From contig CAKKRC010000038.1 in the NCBI GenBank assembly GCA_919902495.1, forward strand, positions 18,586 to 82,585: a stretch of DNA of 64,000 nucleotides, read 5' to 3'. The notes under the pieces are model-generated. The model was given only the letters and a program-made list of their open reading frames with translations. It had not been told where the DNA came from and made no database searches. Each line of letters opens with the position of its first letter. The stretch's first letter is position 1. This document shows positions 18,708 through 28,976 of the stretch, piece by piece. The DNA is from Nitrospiria bacterium. Lineage in GTDB: Bacteria; Nitrospirota; UBA9217. The translations under genes and the position numbers were made by a program.

Positions 18708-21700
18708 TGATGAGACGCCTCCACTATCTTAATCTCCTCCTCTGTCAACCCGTACAACTCATACACCAACTGATCGATCTGCCGGTCGGTCGCGTCGATC
18801 TGGCGCTGGAGGGCGGTCTTTTCGTGGTCGGTCTTGGCGGTGGGCAGTTGCTTGTTGAGCGAAAGCATCTGGTCGACGAGGGAAACTAGTTTATCATGAG
18901 GAACTGCGTCCACGTCAGGTAACGGAAACTGCATAATGTCACGGATCATTATCTGCGGGAATGTATCGTCAGCAGAGATTTGGAACTTTTTCCTAAAGTA
19001 CCAGCCGATAAACCTTGAGTTTAAAATCCCCAGCATAAATTGATATTGCAGATTAGTGTGTGGCTTGATTTTAAGTACGTGTAACAACGTATTACAATAT
19101 GAAGTCTCTGGGATTTGAGTGGCTATAAGTGTTTCTCCGACTATTTTGCGTATCAGTATTTTCCCATCTTCAAAGTTTTCCGGGTCTCTTGGAGCCGCAA
19201 GCCACGCTCCATATTTTAACCAATTATTTTTATCCCATAGCAGACTATATCTTCCAATATGCTTGCCATCGAAAAAAGGCTGAAATGATTTGTTTTCCTT
19301 TCGCTCTGACGTAAATGGTTTTGTATCTCGAATATGCGTCGTTTGCGGCGGATCGCCTTTTCCGACTTCATAGACCTTGATGCCAGAAAACATATCAGCA
19401 ACATCTTCAATCGTACTCTTGCGATTTTCGATTTTATTAATCAGCAATGCCTCGGAATTGTCACTGCTGACATTAAAAGCCTTTTGCTTATGCCATGCCT
19501 CGGTCGAAACACTGAACATGCGATCGGGTCGCGATACAGATGATATAATCTTCTTCTTCGTAAATGACTTCACGAGAACAGAATACTTGTGATACGAAAG
19601 CGACCGTTCTGCTTTTTCAGCGAACAAGAGGGTAGTATCGACCGTCGCGCCAGAGAAAACCTTTGAAGGCAGTGAAATGACCTCTCTCAACTTTGTATTT
19701 TGTAGAAGATAATCACGTAATGGCTGAGTGAATCCGAGGTTTAGATATGTATCTGGAACGATGTACCCAAGCTGTCCGCCTTTTCTTAGTAGAATTATAG
19801 CTTTTTCAATAAAAACCAAATAGCTTTCACCGCGCAAAACAAAGGTTGCAAATCTGTTCTTCATATATGTATTCGTTGATTCAGGAAACTCCGCGCCATA
19901 TGGCGGATTGCCAATCACAGCATCGAACCCACCAGCCTTCATGATCTCAGCAAACTCTTTATCCCAATCAAAGACATTGACGCGCAGGCGTTCTTCGTCG
20001 TCAATCGTAGGGGCAACCCCATGTGGTTGCCCTGAAACCGGGCGGCCACGCAGGGCCGCCCCTACAAATAAATCATTCTGATAAAAATCCGGTCCGATGA
20101 GCGAATTGCCGCACTTGATGTTATCTCCGAGATCGGGGAGGGCGCGTTCGTGAATAAAGGTGCTTTGTAATGTCTGGCTGTTCTCGCCTTCGAGGACTTT
20201 GAGGAGAAGCGAGAGTTTGGTCACTTCCACGGCCTGTGTGTCGATATCCACGCCGTAGATGTTGTTCAGCAGGATGCGCTTGCGTTCAGCGGTCGTCAGA
20301 CGATAATCCCCGCCCTGCACCTGGTAGAGCGTCGGGTTCTTGCTGGTCGCCCACTTCTTCGGATCGTCCTTCACATACCATTCCTGGTGCCAGTCGAGAA
20401 GATATTGATATGCGCCGAGCAGGAACGAGCCGGACCCGCAGGCGGGATCAAGGATGCGGCGCTTTGATGCTTCTTTCGGGGTTAGACCCTTCGACCCCCC
20501 ATGTCCCCCCTTAGTAAGGGGGGAATTAAGAGGGGTGATTCCCTCCTTAGGAAGGTGGGTGTTGAGAGAGATTTCTCCCCCCTTGGCAAGGGGGGAATTT
20601 AAGGGGGGTGTGGCGCTGTCCCCATTCAGCAAAGTTCCCACCGTGTTCTTCACGATGTAATCGACGATATACTTCGGCGTATAGTAAACGCCGCCGGCTT
20701 TCCTGACCTCGGGCTTCTCCTCCACCTTTGCCTGGTGCCCGGCGGTGAGGCGGATGACCTTGCCGAGGAACTGCTCGTACACCTGGCCGAGGATGTCTGC
20801 GGAGAGGACGGAGAACTCATACGGGCTTTCGGGATAGTAAAGCCGCTTGATGATGTCCTTTAAGGGTTTGTCGTCGATCTCGATCTTTGTGGTGAGGGTG
20901 TCGGGCTCTTCGTGGCGGTCTTTTTCCTTCTGGAAGTGGAACAGGCCGGAGTTATACCGGTCGTCTGCCTGGGAGAAGAGCTGAACGAGGCGCTTATAGG
21001 AATTGGTCCCGTTCTGGAGGGCCTGGAGCCGGCCGTATTCCTCGATGCCGCGGTCCTCGCAGATGCGCAGGAATACGATTCTGTCGATCGTGCGCTGGAC
21101 GCTGAAGTTCAGTTCCCGCGTGGTAAGATCGGCATTCCGGAGGGCAATGTTCTTGGCAAGCATGTCACGCCAATCCTCGATCTCCGTCAGAAATGCGTCA
21201 TCGACCGTTGCTGTGCCTTTCTTGAGCCGCGTCGTTTCGGCGTATTTGTCGAAGGAGCCCCTGAGAACCGCGTCCTTGGAGAAGACGGAGACGATCTCGC
21301 CCCATTTCTCGGCATAGTCCTTGTAATTGAGATAGAGGATGCGGGCGGTCGAGGCCTTGTCGTTTCGGTCGGGCTTGATGCGGGTGTCGTAGACCGCGAA
21401 CTCCTCGAAGTCGCAAAGGATGCTTAAAGGCAGCTTGGCTGACCAGGCGTATCTGCGCAGCTGGAAAGCGGCGGGGATGTCCTCTTTTATGAAAACCGAC
21501 GGCTTCTTTGCTTCGAGAAAGAACTTGCGGGCGCCGCCGATGCGGAAGCAGTAGTCAGGGGCCTTGGTCTCCTTGCCGATCTTGATCGCGTCTTCGTGGA
21601 TAACATCCTTGTACGCCTCGGCATTGCCCGCCCTGTTGGACATGTCCCAGCCGAGGGCCTCGAACATTGGATTGAGGAATTGAAGCCTCAGCTGGGCTTC

Positions 21701-21808
21701 GTTGTACTGGCCGGATCTGTATTCGTCGCGGTTTCGCTCGAAATGTTCAACGAGGGTGAGGACCTCGGGTGGGCAGGGGATGCCGGGCTGGGCAGCAGGT
21801 TTGTTCAT
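18704..21808 (-). CDS. type IIG restriction enzyme / N6-adenine DNA methyltransferase (Eco57I-like)
   Basis: About 1034 residues from the ATG at 21808; a longer reading to 21937 lacks homology and runs into the trpE promoter. The N terminus has a nuclease-like PD-(D/E)xK arrangement: APDYCFRIGG, then FFLEAKKP. Methyltransferase motif I is LDPACGSGSF (about residue 453), motif IV is IGNPPYG (about 632). The C terminus holds a target-recognition part and the family tail LVYELYGLTEEEIKIVE. Such single-chain enzymes cut and methylate foreign DNA. Two different low-complexity repeats are inserted in frame (about residues 400-438 and 582-601), both beside methyltransferase motifs, so activity is uncertain. 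The last codons (ASHQ) differ from the two downstream 3'-end copies. It is divergent from trpE. Confidence 0.88.
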   Translation of the reverse strand: MNKPAAQPGIPCPPEVLTLVEHFERNRDEYRSGQYNEAQLRLQFLNPMFEALGWDMSNRAGNAEAYKDVIHEDAIKIGKETKAPDYCFRIGGARKFFLEAKKPSVFIKEDIPAAFQLRRYAWSAKLPLSILCDFEEFAVYDTRIKPDRNDKASTARILYLNYKDYAEKWGEIVSVFSKDAVLRGSFDKYAETTRLKKGTATVDDAFLTEIEDWRDMLAKNIALRNADLTTRELNFSVQRTIDRIVFLRICEDRGIEEYGRLQALQNGTNSYKRLVQLFSQADDRYNSGLFHFQKEKDRHEEPDTLTTKIEIDDKPLKDIIKRLYYPESPYEFSVLSADILGQVYEQFLGKVIRLTAGHQAKVEEKPEVRKAGGVYYTPKYIVDYIVKNTVGTLLNGDSATPPLNSPLAKGGEISLNTHLPKEGITPLNSPLTKGGHGGSKGLTPKEASKRRILDPACGSGSFLLGAYQYLLDWHQEWYVKDDPKKWATSKNPTLYQVQGGDYRLTTAERKRILLNNIYGVDIDTQAVEVTKLSLLLKVLEGENSQTLQSTFIHERALPDLGDNIKCGNSLIGPDFYQNDLFVGAALRGRPVSGQPHGVAPTIDDEERLRVNVFDWDKEFAEIMKAGGFDAVIGNPPYGAEFPESTNTYMKNRFATFVLRGESYLVFIEKAIILLRKGGQLGYIVPDTYLNLGFTQPLRDYLLQNTKLREVISLPSKVFSGATVDTTLLFAEKAERSLSYHKYSVLVKSFTKKKIISSVSRPDRMFSVSTEAWHKQKAFNVSSDNSEALLINKIENRKSTIEDVADMFSGIKVYEVGKGDPPQTTHIRDTKPFTSERKENKSFQPFFDGKHIGRYSLLWDKNNWLKYGAWLAAPRDPENFEDGKILIRKIVGETLIATQIPETSYCNTLLHVLKIKPHTNLQYQFMLGILNSRFIGWYFRKKFQISADDTFPQIMIRDIMQFPLPDVDAVPHDKLVSLVDQMLSLNKQLPTAKTDHEKTALQRQIDATDRQIDQLVYELYGLTEEEIKIVEASHQ
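20007..20065. repeat. GTAGGGGCAACC palindromic repeat, in frame within the restriction gene
   Basis: Two hairpins in series: GGGGCAACC with GGTTGCCC, and GGGCGGCC with GGCCGCCC, ending GCCCCTAC. Nearly the same unit lies between trpD and trpC (25347-25414). Here it encodes a stretch containing ALRGRPVSGQPHGVAP just before the DNA-binding NPPY motif region, without breaking the frame. Confidence 0.85.
20494..20610. repeat. CCCCCTTA/TAAGGGGGG palindromic repeat cluster, in frame within the restriction gene
   Basis: Three successive units of the type CCCCCCTTAGTAAGGGGGG separated by about 20 bases. They translate into a repeated PLNSPL(A/T)KGG(E/H) peptide directly before methyltransferase motif I. 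Related units occur at about 39982-40030 (in frame in the NapH-like gene), 27010-27033 and 46045-46160. Confidence 0.85.
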
Positions 21809-21888
21809 GCAGAAAAGAGTATTACAATTGCTGAAAAATGGCAAGCGAGGAATCAAAATACGGCTTGTTTCATGTCCGGTTTTTCTGA

Positions 21889-21917
21889 TTGCAGTCCTAT
21901 CGCCCTTTTGGTATAGT
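21889..21917 (+). promoter_or_regulatory. sigma-70-like promoter of the trp operon
   Basis: TTGCAG at 21889-21894, a 17-base spacer and TATAGT at 21912-21917. The start site would lie about 22 bases before the trpE ATG, leaving no room for a leader peptide attenuator. Confidence 0.65.
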
Positions 21918-21945
21918 AAAAACTCTTTTATTAGCAAGGGCTTTT

Positions 21946-23430
<1,485 letters not shown>

Positions 23431-23505
23431 ATCAGTTCGGAGTGTGGAGCGCGGAGTGCGGAATTGAGGAAAGACACAGCACAGCAAGGCAAGACAGGGC
23501 TTGTT

Positions 23506-23643
23506 TCTCGCAAAGGCGCAAAGGCGCAAAGAAAGACGATTCGAATAAGGTGGATTAAAGAAGCAAGACGATATTTCTTATAAAAATTTCAAACGTGACC
23601 TGGTGTTCTTCAAACTTGGCGTCTTTGCGGCTTTGCGCGAGAC
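23506..23643. repeat. hairpin word element upstream of trpG
   Basis: Left arm CTCGCAAAGGCGCAAAGG (from 23507) is answered by GTCTTTGCGGCTTTGCGCGAG (23621-23641) around an AT-rich centre of about 85 bases. It resembles the interior of the dispersed elements but lacks their conserved ends. Confidence 0.75.
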
Positions 23644-23660
23644 GATTCTGAGGTTCTCTT

Positions 23661-24224
23661 ATGTTACTGATGCTCGATAATTACGATTCCTTCACCTACA
23701 ACCTGGTCCAGTACCTGGGTGAACTGGGTCAGGACCTGAAGGTGTACCGGAACGACAAGATCACGATCAGCGAGATCGAGGACCTGCGGCCGGAGCGCAT
23801 CGTGATCTCGCCCGGTCCCTGCACACCGAAAGAGGCGGGGATCTCCATCGACGTGATCAAGCACTTCGCGGGAAAGGTGCCGGTCCTCGGCGTCTGCCTG
23901 GGACACCAGTCCATCGGCGAGGCCTTCGGAGGCGACGTCATCCGCGCGCCCTATCTGATGCACGGCAAGACCTCGATGATCCACCACGACAACAGGACGA
24001 TATTCGCGGGCCTGCCGAATCCCTTCGAGGCAACGCGGTACCATTCGCTCATCATCAAGCGGGAGACCCTGCCGGCCGTGCTCGAAATATCGGCATGGAC
24101 CGACGACGGCATCATCATGGGCGTACGGCACAAGGAGTTCAAGGTGGAAGGCGTCCAGTTCCACCCCGAGTCCATCCTGACCGGCGCGGGGAAGGACCTG
24201 CTGAGAAATTTTTTGAAACTGTAA
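23661..24224 (+). CDS. trpG: anthranilate synthase component II (glutamine amidotransferase)
   Basis: 187 residues, full length. It is a class I amidotransferase that supplies ammonia to TrpE. Nucleophile C79 sits in [15 protein letters not shown]; the triad is completed by H168 and E170 in VQFHPES. The N terminus [21 protein letters not shown] is characteristic of TrpG/PabA. It is placed second in the trp operon, 230 bases after trpE, with a hairpin element in the gap. It could also serve p-aminobenzoate synthesis, because no separate pabA is seen here. Confidence 0.95.
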   Translation: MLLMLDNYDSFTYNLVQYLGELGQDLKVYRNDKITISEIEDLRPERIVISPGPCTPKEAGISIDVIKHFAGKVPVLGVCLGHQSIGEAFGGDVIRAPYLMHGKTSMIHHDNRTIFAGLPNPFEATRYHSLIIKRETLPAVLEISAWTDDGIIMGVRHKEFKVEGVQFHPESILTGAGKDLLRNFLKL

Positions 24225-24233
24225 ACCCAATCT

Positions 24234-24290
24234 TGCCACAAAGGCACGAAGGCACGAAGAATTTCTTGGAGTCTTAGTGTCTTCGTGGCG
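24234..24290. repeat. hairpin word element upstream of trpD
   Basis: GCCACAAAGGCACGAAGGCA (24235 onward) is answered by AGTGTCTTCGTGGC (24276-24289). It occupies nearly the whole trpG-trpD spacer. Confidence 0.7.
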
Positions 24291-24311
24291 GATGTTGTTT
24301 AAGAGGTCAAT

Positions 24312-25325
24312 ATGATCAAAGAAGCCATTTCCAAAGTAGTGACCGGCACGAGCCTCTCCGAGGCCGAGGCCGAAGGCGTGATGCGCGAGATCATGCAGGG
24401 CGAAGCGACGGACGCCCAGATCGCCGCGTACATCACCAGCCTCCGCATGAAGGGCGAGACCGTCGAGGAGATCACCGGCTCGGCGCGGGTCATGCGCGAA
24501 AAAGCCGTCCATATCAAGCTCGACGCCCCGTACCAGGTGGATACCTGCGGCACCGGCGGCGATATGTCGAACACGTTCAACATCTCGACCACCGTCGCCT
24601 TCGTGGTCGCCGGGGCGGGCGTCGCCGTCGCAAAGCACGGGAACCGGTCGGTCTCGAGCAAGAGCGGAAGCGCCGATGTGCTCCAGGCACTCGGCATCAA
24701 CATCGAGATGCCCGCGCACCGGGTGGAGGAATGCCTGAATGAGGTCGGCATCGCGTTCCTGTTCGCGCCGATGATGCATCAGGCCATGAAGTTCGCCATC
24801 GGGCCGCGGCGCGAGATCGGCATCAGGACCATCTTCAATGTGCTCGGGCCGCTCACGAACCCCGCGGGCGTGAAGGCCCAGATCATGGGCGCATACTCTG
24901 CCGACCTGACCACCATCCTTGCCCGCGCCCTGGGCAACCTGGGGCTGACCCGCGCCTTCGTCGTGCACGGCATGGACGGCCTCGACGAGATCACGATCAC
25001 CGACAGGACCAAGGTGTCGGAGTTCAAGGATGGTTCAGTGAACGAGTACTATATCCATCCGTCGGACTTCGATCTCCCCGCGGGAAAGGCAGAGGACCTG
25101 AAGGGCGGCGACGCCAAAGTGAACGCCGCTATCACGCTTGAGGTCCTGAAGGGGCAGCTCGGGCCGCGCCGCGACATTGTGCTGCTGAACGCGGCAGCCG
25201 GTCTTACGGCCTCGGGCAAGGCAAAGGATCTCCGGGACGGCATCAGCATCGCCGTCGAGTCCATCAATTCCGGCGCAGCGATGAAGAAGCTGGAAGAGCT
25301 CAAGAAATTCACGAATAGACCATAG
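24312..25325 (+). CDS. trpD: anthranilate phosphoribosyltransferase
   Basis: 337 residues, usual length. It transfers phosphoribose from PRPP to anthranilate. The glycine loop DTCGTGGDMSNTFNIST, KHGNRSVSSKSGSADVL and the region RTIFNVLGPLTNPA are family landmarks for PRPP and anthranilate binding. AAGAGGT precedes the ATG. It is third in the operon. The end of the gene runs into a GTAGGGGC-type palindromic repeat shared with the restriction gene. Confidence 0.96.
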   Translation: MIKEAISKVVTGTSLSEAEAEGVMREIMQGEATDAQIAAYITSLRMKGETVEEITGSARVMREKAVHIKLDAPYQVDTCGTGGDMSNTFNISTTVAFVVAGAGVAVAKHGNRSVSSKSGSADVLQALGINIEMPAHRVEECLNEVGIAFLFAPMMHQAMKFAIGPRREIGIRTIFNVLGPLTNPAGVKAQIMGAYSADLTTILARALGNLGLTRAFVVHGMDGLDEITITDRTKVSEFKDGSVNEYYIHPSDFDLPAGKAEDLKGGDAKVNAAITLEVLKGQLGPRRDIVLLNAAAGLTASGKAKDLRDGISIAVESINSGAAMKKLEELKKFTNRP

Positions 25326-25346
25326 AAACAGTGCGGAGTGCGGAAT

Positions 25347-25414
25347 GTTGTAGGGGCAACCCTATGTGGTTGCCCTGACAGACAAGGGCGGCCACGCAGG
25401 GCCGCCCCTACAAC
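25347..25414. repeat. GTAGGGGCAACC palindromic repeat between trpD and trpC
   Basis: GTTGTAGGGGC (25347) pairs with GCCCCTACAAC (25404-25414). Inside are two hairpins, GGGCAACC/GGTTGCCC and GGGCGGCC/GGCCGCCC. Nearly identical to 20007-20065. Confidence 0.88.
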
Positions 25415-25421
25415 AGCATCC

Positions 25422-26216
25422 ATGGCGAAAGATTCTATGATCCTTGACGAGATCGTCGCATATAAGAAAAAGGAACTGCTGGAAACCAGGCGCGCGATCC
25501 CGCTCGCTGATCAGAAACAGCGGGCTACGAATGCCGGGCCTACGCGGGGATTCGGAAAGGCCCTGGCAGCCGGCACGGGCATCAGGCTCATCGCCGAGGT
25601 GAAAAAGGCCTCGCCTTCAAAGGGCGTGATCCGTGAGGATTTCGATCCGGTCACAATCGCCCGGACCTACGAGGAGTCCGGCGCGGCCTGCCTTTCGGTC
25701 CTGACAGAGAAGAACTACTTTCAAGGCGACCTCGCGTATCTGGGCGCCATCAGAAAGGTTGTCGGGCTTCCGCTGCTGCGGAAGGACTTCATCATCGACG
25801 AATACCAGATATTCGAGGCGAGGGCCGCGGGGGCGGATGCCATTCTGCTGATCGCGGCCTGTCTCGACAAGCGCCAGATGGAGGACTTTCTCGGAACGGC
25901 GGAAGGGATCGGGCTCGACGTCCTGGTGGAATCCCATACGTTGAAGGAACTGGACAAGTCGCTTGTCGCCGGCGCGCGGATCGTGGGGATCAACAACCGG
26001 GACCTCACGAGCTTCACCGTGAGCCTGCAGACGACCTTCGACCTGCTCAAGGACATCCCCGACGACCGCACTGTGGTGAGCGAGAGCGGGATCAAGTCCC
26101 GTGACGACGTAGTGAAGCTCGAGAAGGCCGGCGTGGACGCTATCCTGGTGGGCGAGAGCCTGATGCGGGAGAAGGACATAGGGAAGAAAGTTAGGGAGCT
26201 ACTCGGAAAGGAGTAG
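25422..26216 (+). CDS. trpC: indole-3-glycerol phosphate synthase
   Basis: 264 residues from ATG 25422 (MAKDSMILDEIV); a second ATG at 25437 is possible, and a longer upstream frame is only the palindromic repeat read through. The enzyme closes the indole ring from CdRP. Motifs: LIAEVKKASPSKG (catalytic Lys), VLTEKNYFQGDLAYL, LLRKDFIIDEYQIFEARAAG, GINNRDL and VSESGI. Fourth in the trp operon, right behind the repeat. Confidence 0.95.
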   Translation: MAKDSMILDEIVAYKKKELLETRRAIPLADQKQRATNAGPTRGFGKALAAGTGIRLIAEVKKASPSKGVIREDFDPVTIARTYEESGAACLSVLTEKNYFQGDLAYLGAIRKVVGLPLLRKDFIIDEYQIFEARAAGADAILLIAACLDKRQMEDFLGTAEGIGLDVLVESHTLKELDKSLVAGARIVGINNRDLTSFTVSLQTTFDLLKDIPDDRTVVSESGIKSRDDVVKLEKAGVDAILVGESLMREKDIGKKVRELLGKE

Positions 26217-26220
26217 AATT

Positions 26221-26298
26221 ACCGCTGAGATCGCGGCGCGCGCGGAGAAGATCTTAAGAAAACAGATCACCTCTGCGTTCCCTGCGTACTCTGCGGTG
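26221..26298. repeat. hairpin word element upstream of trpF
   Basis: ACCGCTGAGATCGCGGCG-type words (26221 onward) are answered by CTCTGCGTTCCCTGCGTACT (26271-26290). It fills the trpC-trpF spacer. Confidence 0.6.
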
Positions 26299-26309
26299 AA
26301 AAAAATCTT

Positions 26310-26930
26310 ATGGTTAAAATCAAGATCTGCGGTATCACCAACATCGACGACGCCATGGCGGCGGTGGACTACGGAGCGGATGCCCTGGGGTTCAACTTCT
26401 TCAAGAAGAGCCCCCGGTATATCGACCCGCACAAGGCGGCCGAGATCATCGCCCAGCTTCCGCCCTTCATCGTGCCCGTGGCCATCTTCGTGAACGAGCG
26501 CGAGGAGCGGATCCGGGAAATTTTACAGTCGGCCTGCATCCACGGCGTCCAGTTCCACGGCGACGAGACGCCGGAGTTCTGCCAGCGCTTCGGCAATAAC
26601 GTCATCAAGGCGTTCCAGATAAAGGACAAGGAAAGCATCAAGCACATGGCGCACTACCGCGTCAGCGCGTACCTGCTCGACAGCTACCGGGAGGGCGTGC
26701 GGGGAGGCACCGGCGCGACCTTCGACTGGCACCTTGCCGTTGTCGCGAAGACCTTCGGCAGGATCATCCTGGCAGGCGGACTGAACCCGGACAACGTGGC
26801 CGAAGCCGTGAAGCTCGTGCAGCCCTACGGTGTGGATGTTGCCGGGGGCGTGGAGCGGGAAAAAGGGATCAAGGACCATGCCAGACTCAAGAAGTTCATT
26901 GTCGAGGTCCGGAGGGCATCGAGACCGTAA
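26310..26930 (+). CDS. trpF: phosphoribosylanthranilate isomerase
   Basis: 206 residues. It catalyses the Amadori rearrangement of PRA to CdRP. The general base C7 is in IKICGITN; the phosphate-binding part ILAGGLNPDNVAEAV and GVDVAGGVE are present; the Asp general acid is likely the D of GATFDWHL. VHGVQFHGDE-type residues (IHGVQFHGDET) are conserved. It is the fifth gene; trpC and trpF are separate here. Confidence 0.94.
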   Translation: MVKIKICGITNIDDAMAAVDYGADALGFNFFKKSPRYIDPHKAAEIIAQLPPFIVPVAIFVNEREERIREILQSACIHGVQFHGDETPEFCQRFGNNVIKAFQIKDKESIKHMAHYRVSAYLLDSYREGVRGGTGATFDWHLAVVAKTFGRIILAGGLNPDNVAEAVKLVQPYGVDVAGGVEREKGIKDHARLKKFIVEVRRASRP

Positions 26931-27009
26931 GTATCCCCCGCAGCTTATCGAGCGCAGGATGACGACCGGAGTTTTTTCGGCATCCCGTTCATCACCCCCA
27001 CCTTCCGTT

Positions 27010-27033
27010 CCTCCCCCATCAAAGGGGAGGAGG
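27010..27033. repeat. short CCTCCCC/GGGGAGG palindrome upstream of trpB
   Basis: CCTCCCCC, ATCAAA, GGGGAGGAGG. Related in composition to the CCCCCTTA family. It overlaps the purine-rich ribosome-binding area of trpB. Confidence 0.55.
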
Positions 27034-27060
27034 TAAGGAGAAAGGCGTTATCAATTGACC

Positions 27061-28245
27061 ATGCCCGATAAAAAGGGTCACTTCGGCATCTACGGCGGCA
27101 AGTTCGCCCCCGAAACGCTCATGCCGGCCCTGGATGAGCTGGAGAAAGCATATCTCGCTGCGAAGAAGGACAAGGCGTTCCAGGCCGAACTTGAATATTA
27201 TTTCAAGGAATTCATCGGCAGGCCTACGCCGCTCTATTTCGCGAAGCGGTTGACCGATCACCTGGGCGGGGCGAAGATCTACCTGAAGCGTGAGGACCTC
27301 TGCCACACGGGCGCCCACAAGATCAACAACTCCCTGGCCCAGGTCCTGCTCGCGAAGCGCATGGGCAAGACCCGCGTGGTCGCCGAGACCGGCGCGGGAC
27401 AGCACGGCGTGGCGACTGCCACTGCCGCGGCGATGTTCGGCCTCGATTGCGAGGTCTACATGGGCACCGACGACGTGGCGCGCCAGTCCCTGAACGTGTT
27501 CCGCATGAAGCTCCTCGGGACGATCGTCCGGCCCGTTGACAGCGGCAGCAAGACCCTGAAGGACGCCATCAACGAGGCCATGCGCGACTGGATCACGAAC
27601 GTCGCGAGCACCCATTACGTTCTCGGCACGGTCTACGGCCCCCATCCCTTCCCCATGATGGTGCGGGACTTTCAGTCCGTCATCGGACGGGAGGCGAAGA
27701 AGCAGATCATGAAGATGGAAGGCGGGCTGCCGGACTGCCTCGTCGCCTGCGTGGGCGGCGGTTCGAACGCCATGGGGCTGTTCACCGAGTTCCTCGATGA
27801 CGCGTCCGTCAAGATGTACGGGATCGAGGCGGGAGGGCTCGGCATCGAGCGGGGCAAGCACGCTGCGCGGTTCGCCGGCGGGTCCCTCGGCGTGCTGCAG
27901 GGCTGCAAGACCTTCGTGCTCCAGGACGATGACGGCCAGATCGAGATGACCCACTCGGTCTCAGCGGGACTTGATTACGCCGCGGTCGGCCCTGAACACG
28001 CGTTCTACCACGATACGGGACGCATCGAATACACCTACGCCATCGACGAAGAGGCCATGGAGGCCTTTGATCTCCTGTCCCGCCTCGAAGGCATCATTCC
28101 GGCCCTTGAGAGCGCCCACGCCGTTGCGTACTGCCTGAAACTCGCGCCGACGCTCGGCAAGGACAAGGTGATCATCTGCAACCTCTCCGGCCGCGGCGAC
28201 AAGGACGTGATGCAGGTGGCGAAGATCAAGGGCGTGGAACTGTAG
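27061..28245 (+). CDS. trpB: tryptophan synthase beta chain
   Basis: 394 residues from ATG 27061; TTG at 27055 is an alternative. It condenses indole and serine using PLP. PLP lysine K87 is in TGAHKINNS; the phosphate loop [10 protein letters not shown] and the SGRGDKD C-terminal motif are present. Its C terminus (VAKIKGVEL, stop TAG) is shorter than the second copy of this 3' end at 28784-28870, which continues EDVRHGGSGR. The present stop therefore looks like the product of the insertion of the BrnTA-like pair. trpA lies 2.1 kb downstream rather than adjacent. Confidence 0.95.
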   Translation: MPDKKGHFGIYGGKFAPETLMPALDELEKAYLAAKKDKAFQAELEYYFKEFIGRPTPLYFAKRLTDHLGGAKIYLKREDLCHTGAHKINNSLAQVLLAKRMGKTRVVAETGAGQHGVATATAAAMFGLDCEVYMGTDDVARQSLNVFRMKLLGTIVRPVDSGSKTLKDAINEAMRDWITNVASTHYVLGTVYGPHPFPMMVRDFQSVIGREAKKQIMKMEGGLPDCLVACVGGGSNAMGLFTEFLDDASVKMYGIEAGGLGIERGKHAARFAGGSLGVLQGCKTFVLQDDDGQIEMTHSVSAGLDYAAVGPEHAFYHDTGRIEYTYAIDEEAMEAFDLLSRLEGIIPALESAHAVAYCLKLAPTLGKDKVIICNLSGRGDKDVMQVAKIKGVEL

Positions 28246-28261
28246 GCAAAAGGAGCATTCT

Positions 28262-28552
28262 GTGCCGATAGTCATTAAAGACATTATATGGCTGGAAACC
28301 ATCGTTGAAAAACTTGCCTGGAAGCACCGGATCGTTCCACATGAGGTTGAGGATGTGTTGTCGGGTAAATGTCGTATTTTCAAACGGGAGAGCGGCGATG
28401 TTGAAGGGGAACATCTTTACAATGCGCTTGGGAGAACAGAAGATGGGCGTTATCTGTCGGTTTTTTTCATCAGGAAGCTGACCGATAAGGCGCTTATCGT
28501 AACAGCACGGGACATGAATGACCGTGAGCGGAGGAAATATGAAAAAAAGTAA
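28262..28552 (+). CDS. BrnT-like (DUF497) toxin
   Basis: 96 residues, GTG start at 28262 with AAAGGAG eight bases before it. The sequence IVPHEVEDVLSG, YNALGRTEDGRYLSVFFI and LIVTARDMNDRERRKYEKK matches BrnT: a RelE-fold RNase ending in A-R-x-M-x-x-x-E-R-x-x-Y. BrnT is paired with a downstream BrnA antitoxin, as here. The base composition is less GC-rich than the surrounding trp genes, a sign of transfer. It sits directly after the truncated trpB stop. Confidence 0.85.
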   Translation: MPIVIKDIIWLETIVEKLAWKHRIVPHEVEDVLSGKCRIFKRESGDVEGEHLYNALGRTEDGRYLSVFFIRKLTDKALIVTARDMNDRERRKYEKK

Positions 28553-28778
28553 ATCAAAAAGCATGACGATCCTGGAAGCGAGCGATTATTTTGATGAACA
28601 CGATCTGTTCGAACGTGAAGAAGCGGTGGAAGTTAAAAACATAAAGTTCGACGTATCTAAAAAACAGTACGTTGGCGTGGATTCGGCGCTGTTTGAGAAA
28701 ATAAGGAGCAAAGCGAAGAAACTTCATATGAACGAGGATGCATTGATCAATGCATGGTTGAAAGAAAAAGCCGGATGA
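28539..28778 (+). CDS. BrnA/CopG-like antitoxin
   Basis: 79 residues from ATG 28539, preceded by GGAGG; it overlaps the toxin gene by 14 bases. The acidic middle and the C-terminal YVGVDSALFEKIRSKAKKLHMNEDALINAWLKEK resemble a ribbon-helix-helix or CopG-like domain of antitoxins that bind DNA and autoregulate. Assigned mainly from its position next to BrnT. A trpB 3'-end copy begins five bases after its stop codon. Confidence 0.75.
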   Translation: MKKSKSKSMTILEASDYFDEHDLFEREEAVEVKNIKFDVSKKQYVGVDSALFEKIRSKAKKLHMNEDALINAWLKEKAG

Positions 28779-28783
28779 CGCGC

Positions 28784-28870
28784 GGCCGCGGCGACAAGGA
28801 CGTGATGCAGGTGGCGAAGATCAAGGGCGTGGAGCTGGAAGACGTGCGGCATGGCGGGAGCGGGCGATGA
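28784..28870 (+). pseudogene. duplicated 3' end of trpB
   Basis: Bases 28784-28837 repeat 28189-28242 with one synonymous difference (GAG for GAA). The frame continues past the point where trpB now stops, giving VELEDVRHGGSGR and TGA at 28868-28870. There is no start. It looks like the original end of trpB, separated from the gene by the inserted toxin-antitoxin pair. Confidence 0.92.
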
Positions 28871-28976
28871 CGGGGAAAGATTTCATGATGAATGATCAAT
28901 GCGCTGTCCCTAAGATGGTTGCAGGAGAATAAACCCCTGCGATAGACCGAGCCGGTAGGATTTCAGGAGATGCATT

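Noticed and set aside
21809..21945. Tryptophan leader peptide or attenuator before trpE
   Set aside because: The predicted start site leaves only about 22 bases before the ATG, with no Trp codon run or alternative hairpins.
23664..24968. 434-codon minus-strand frame opposite trpG and trpD
   Set aside because: Covers two conserved trp genes and the non-coding repeat between them; no domain.
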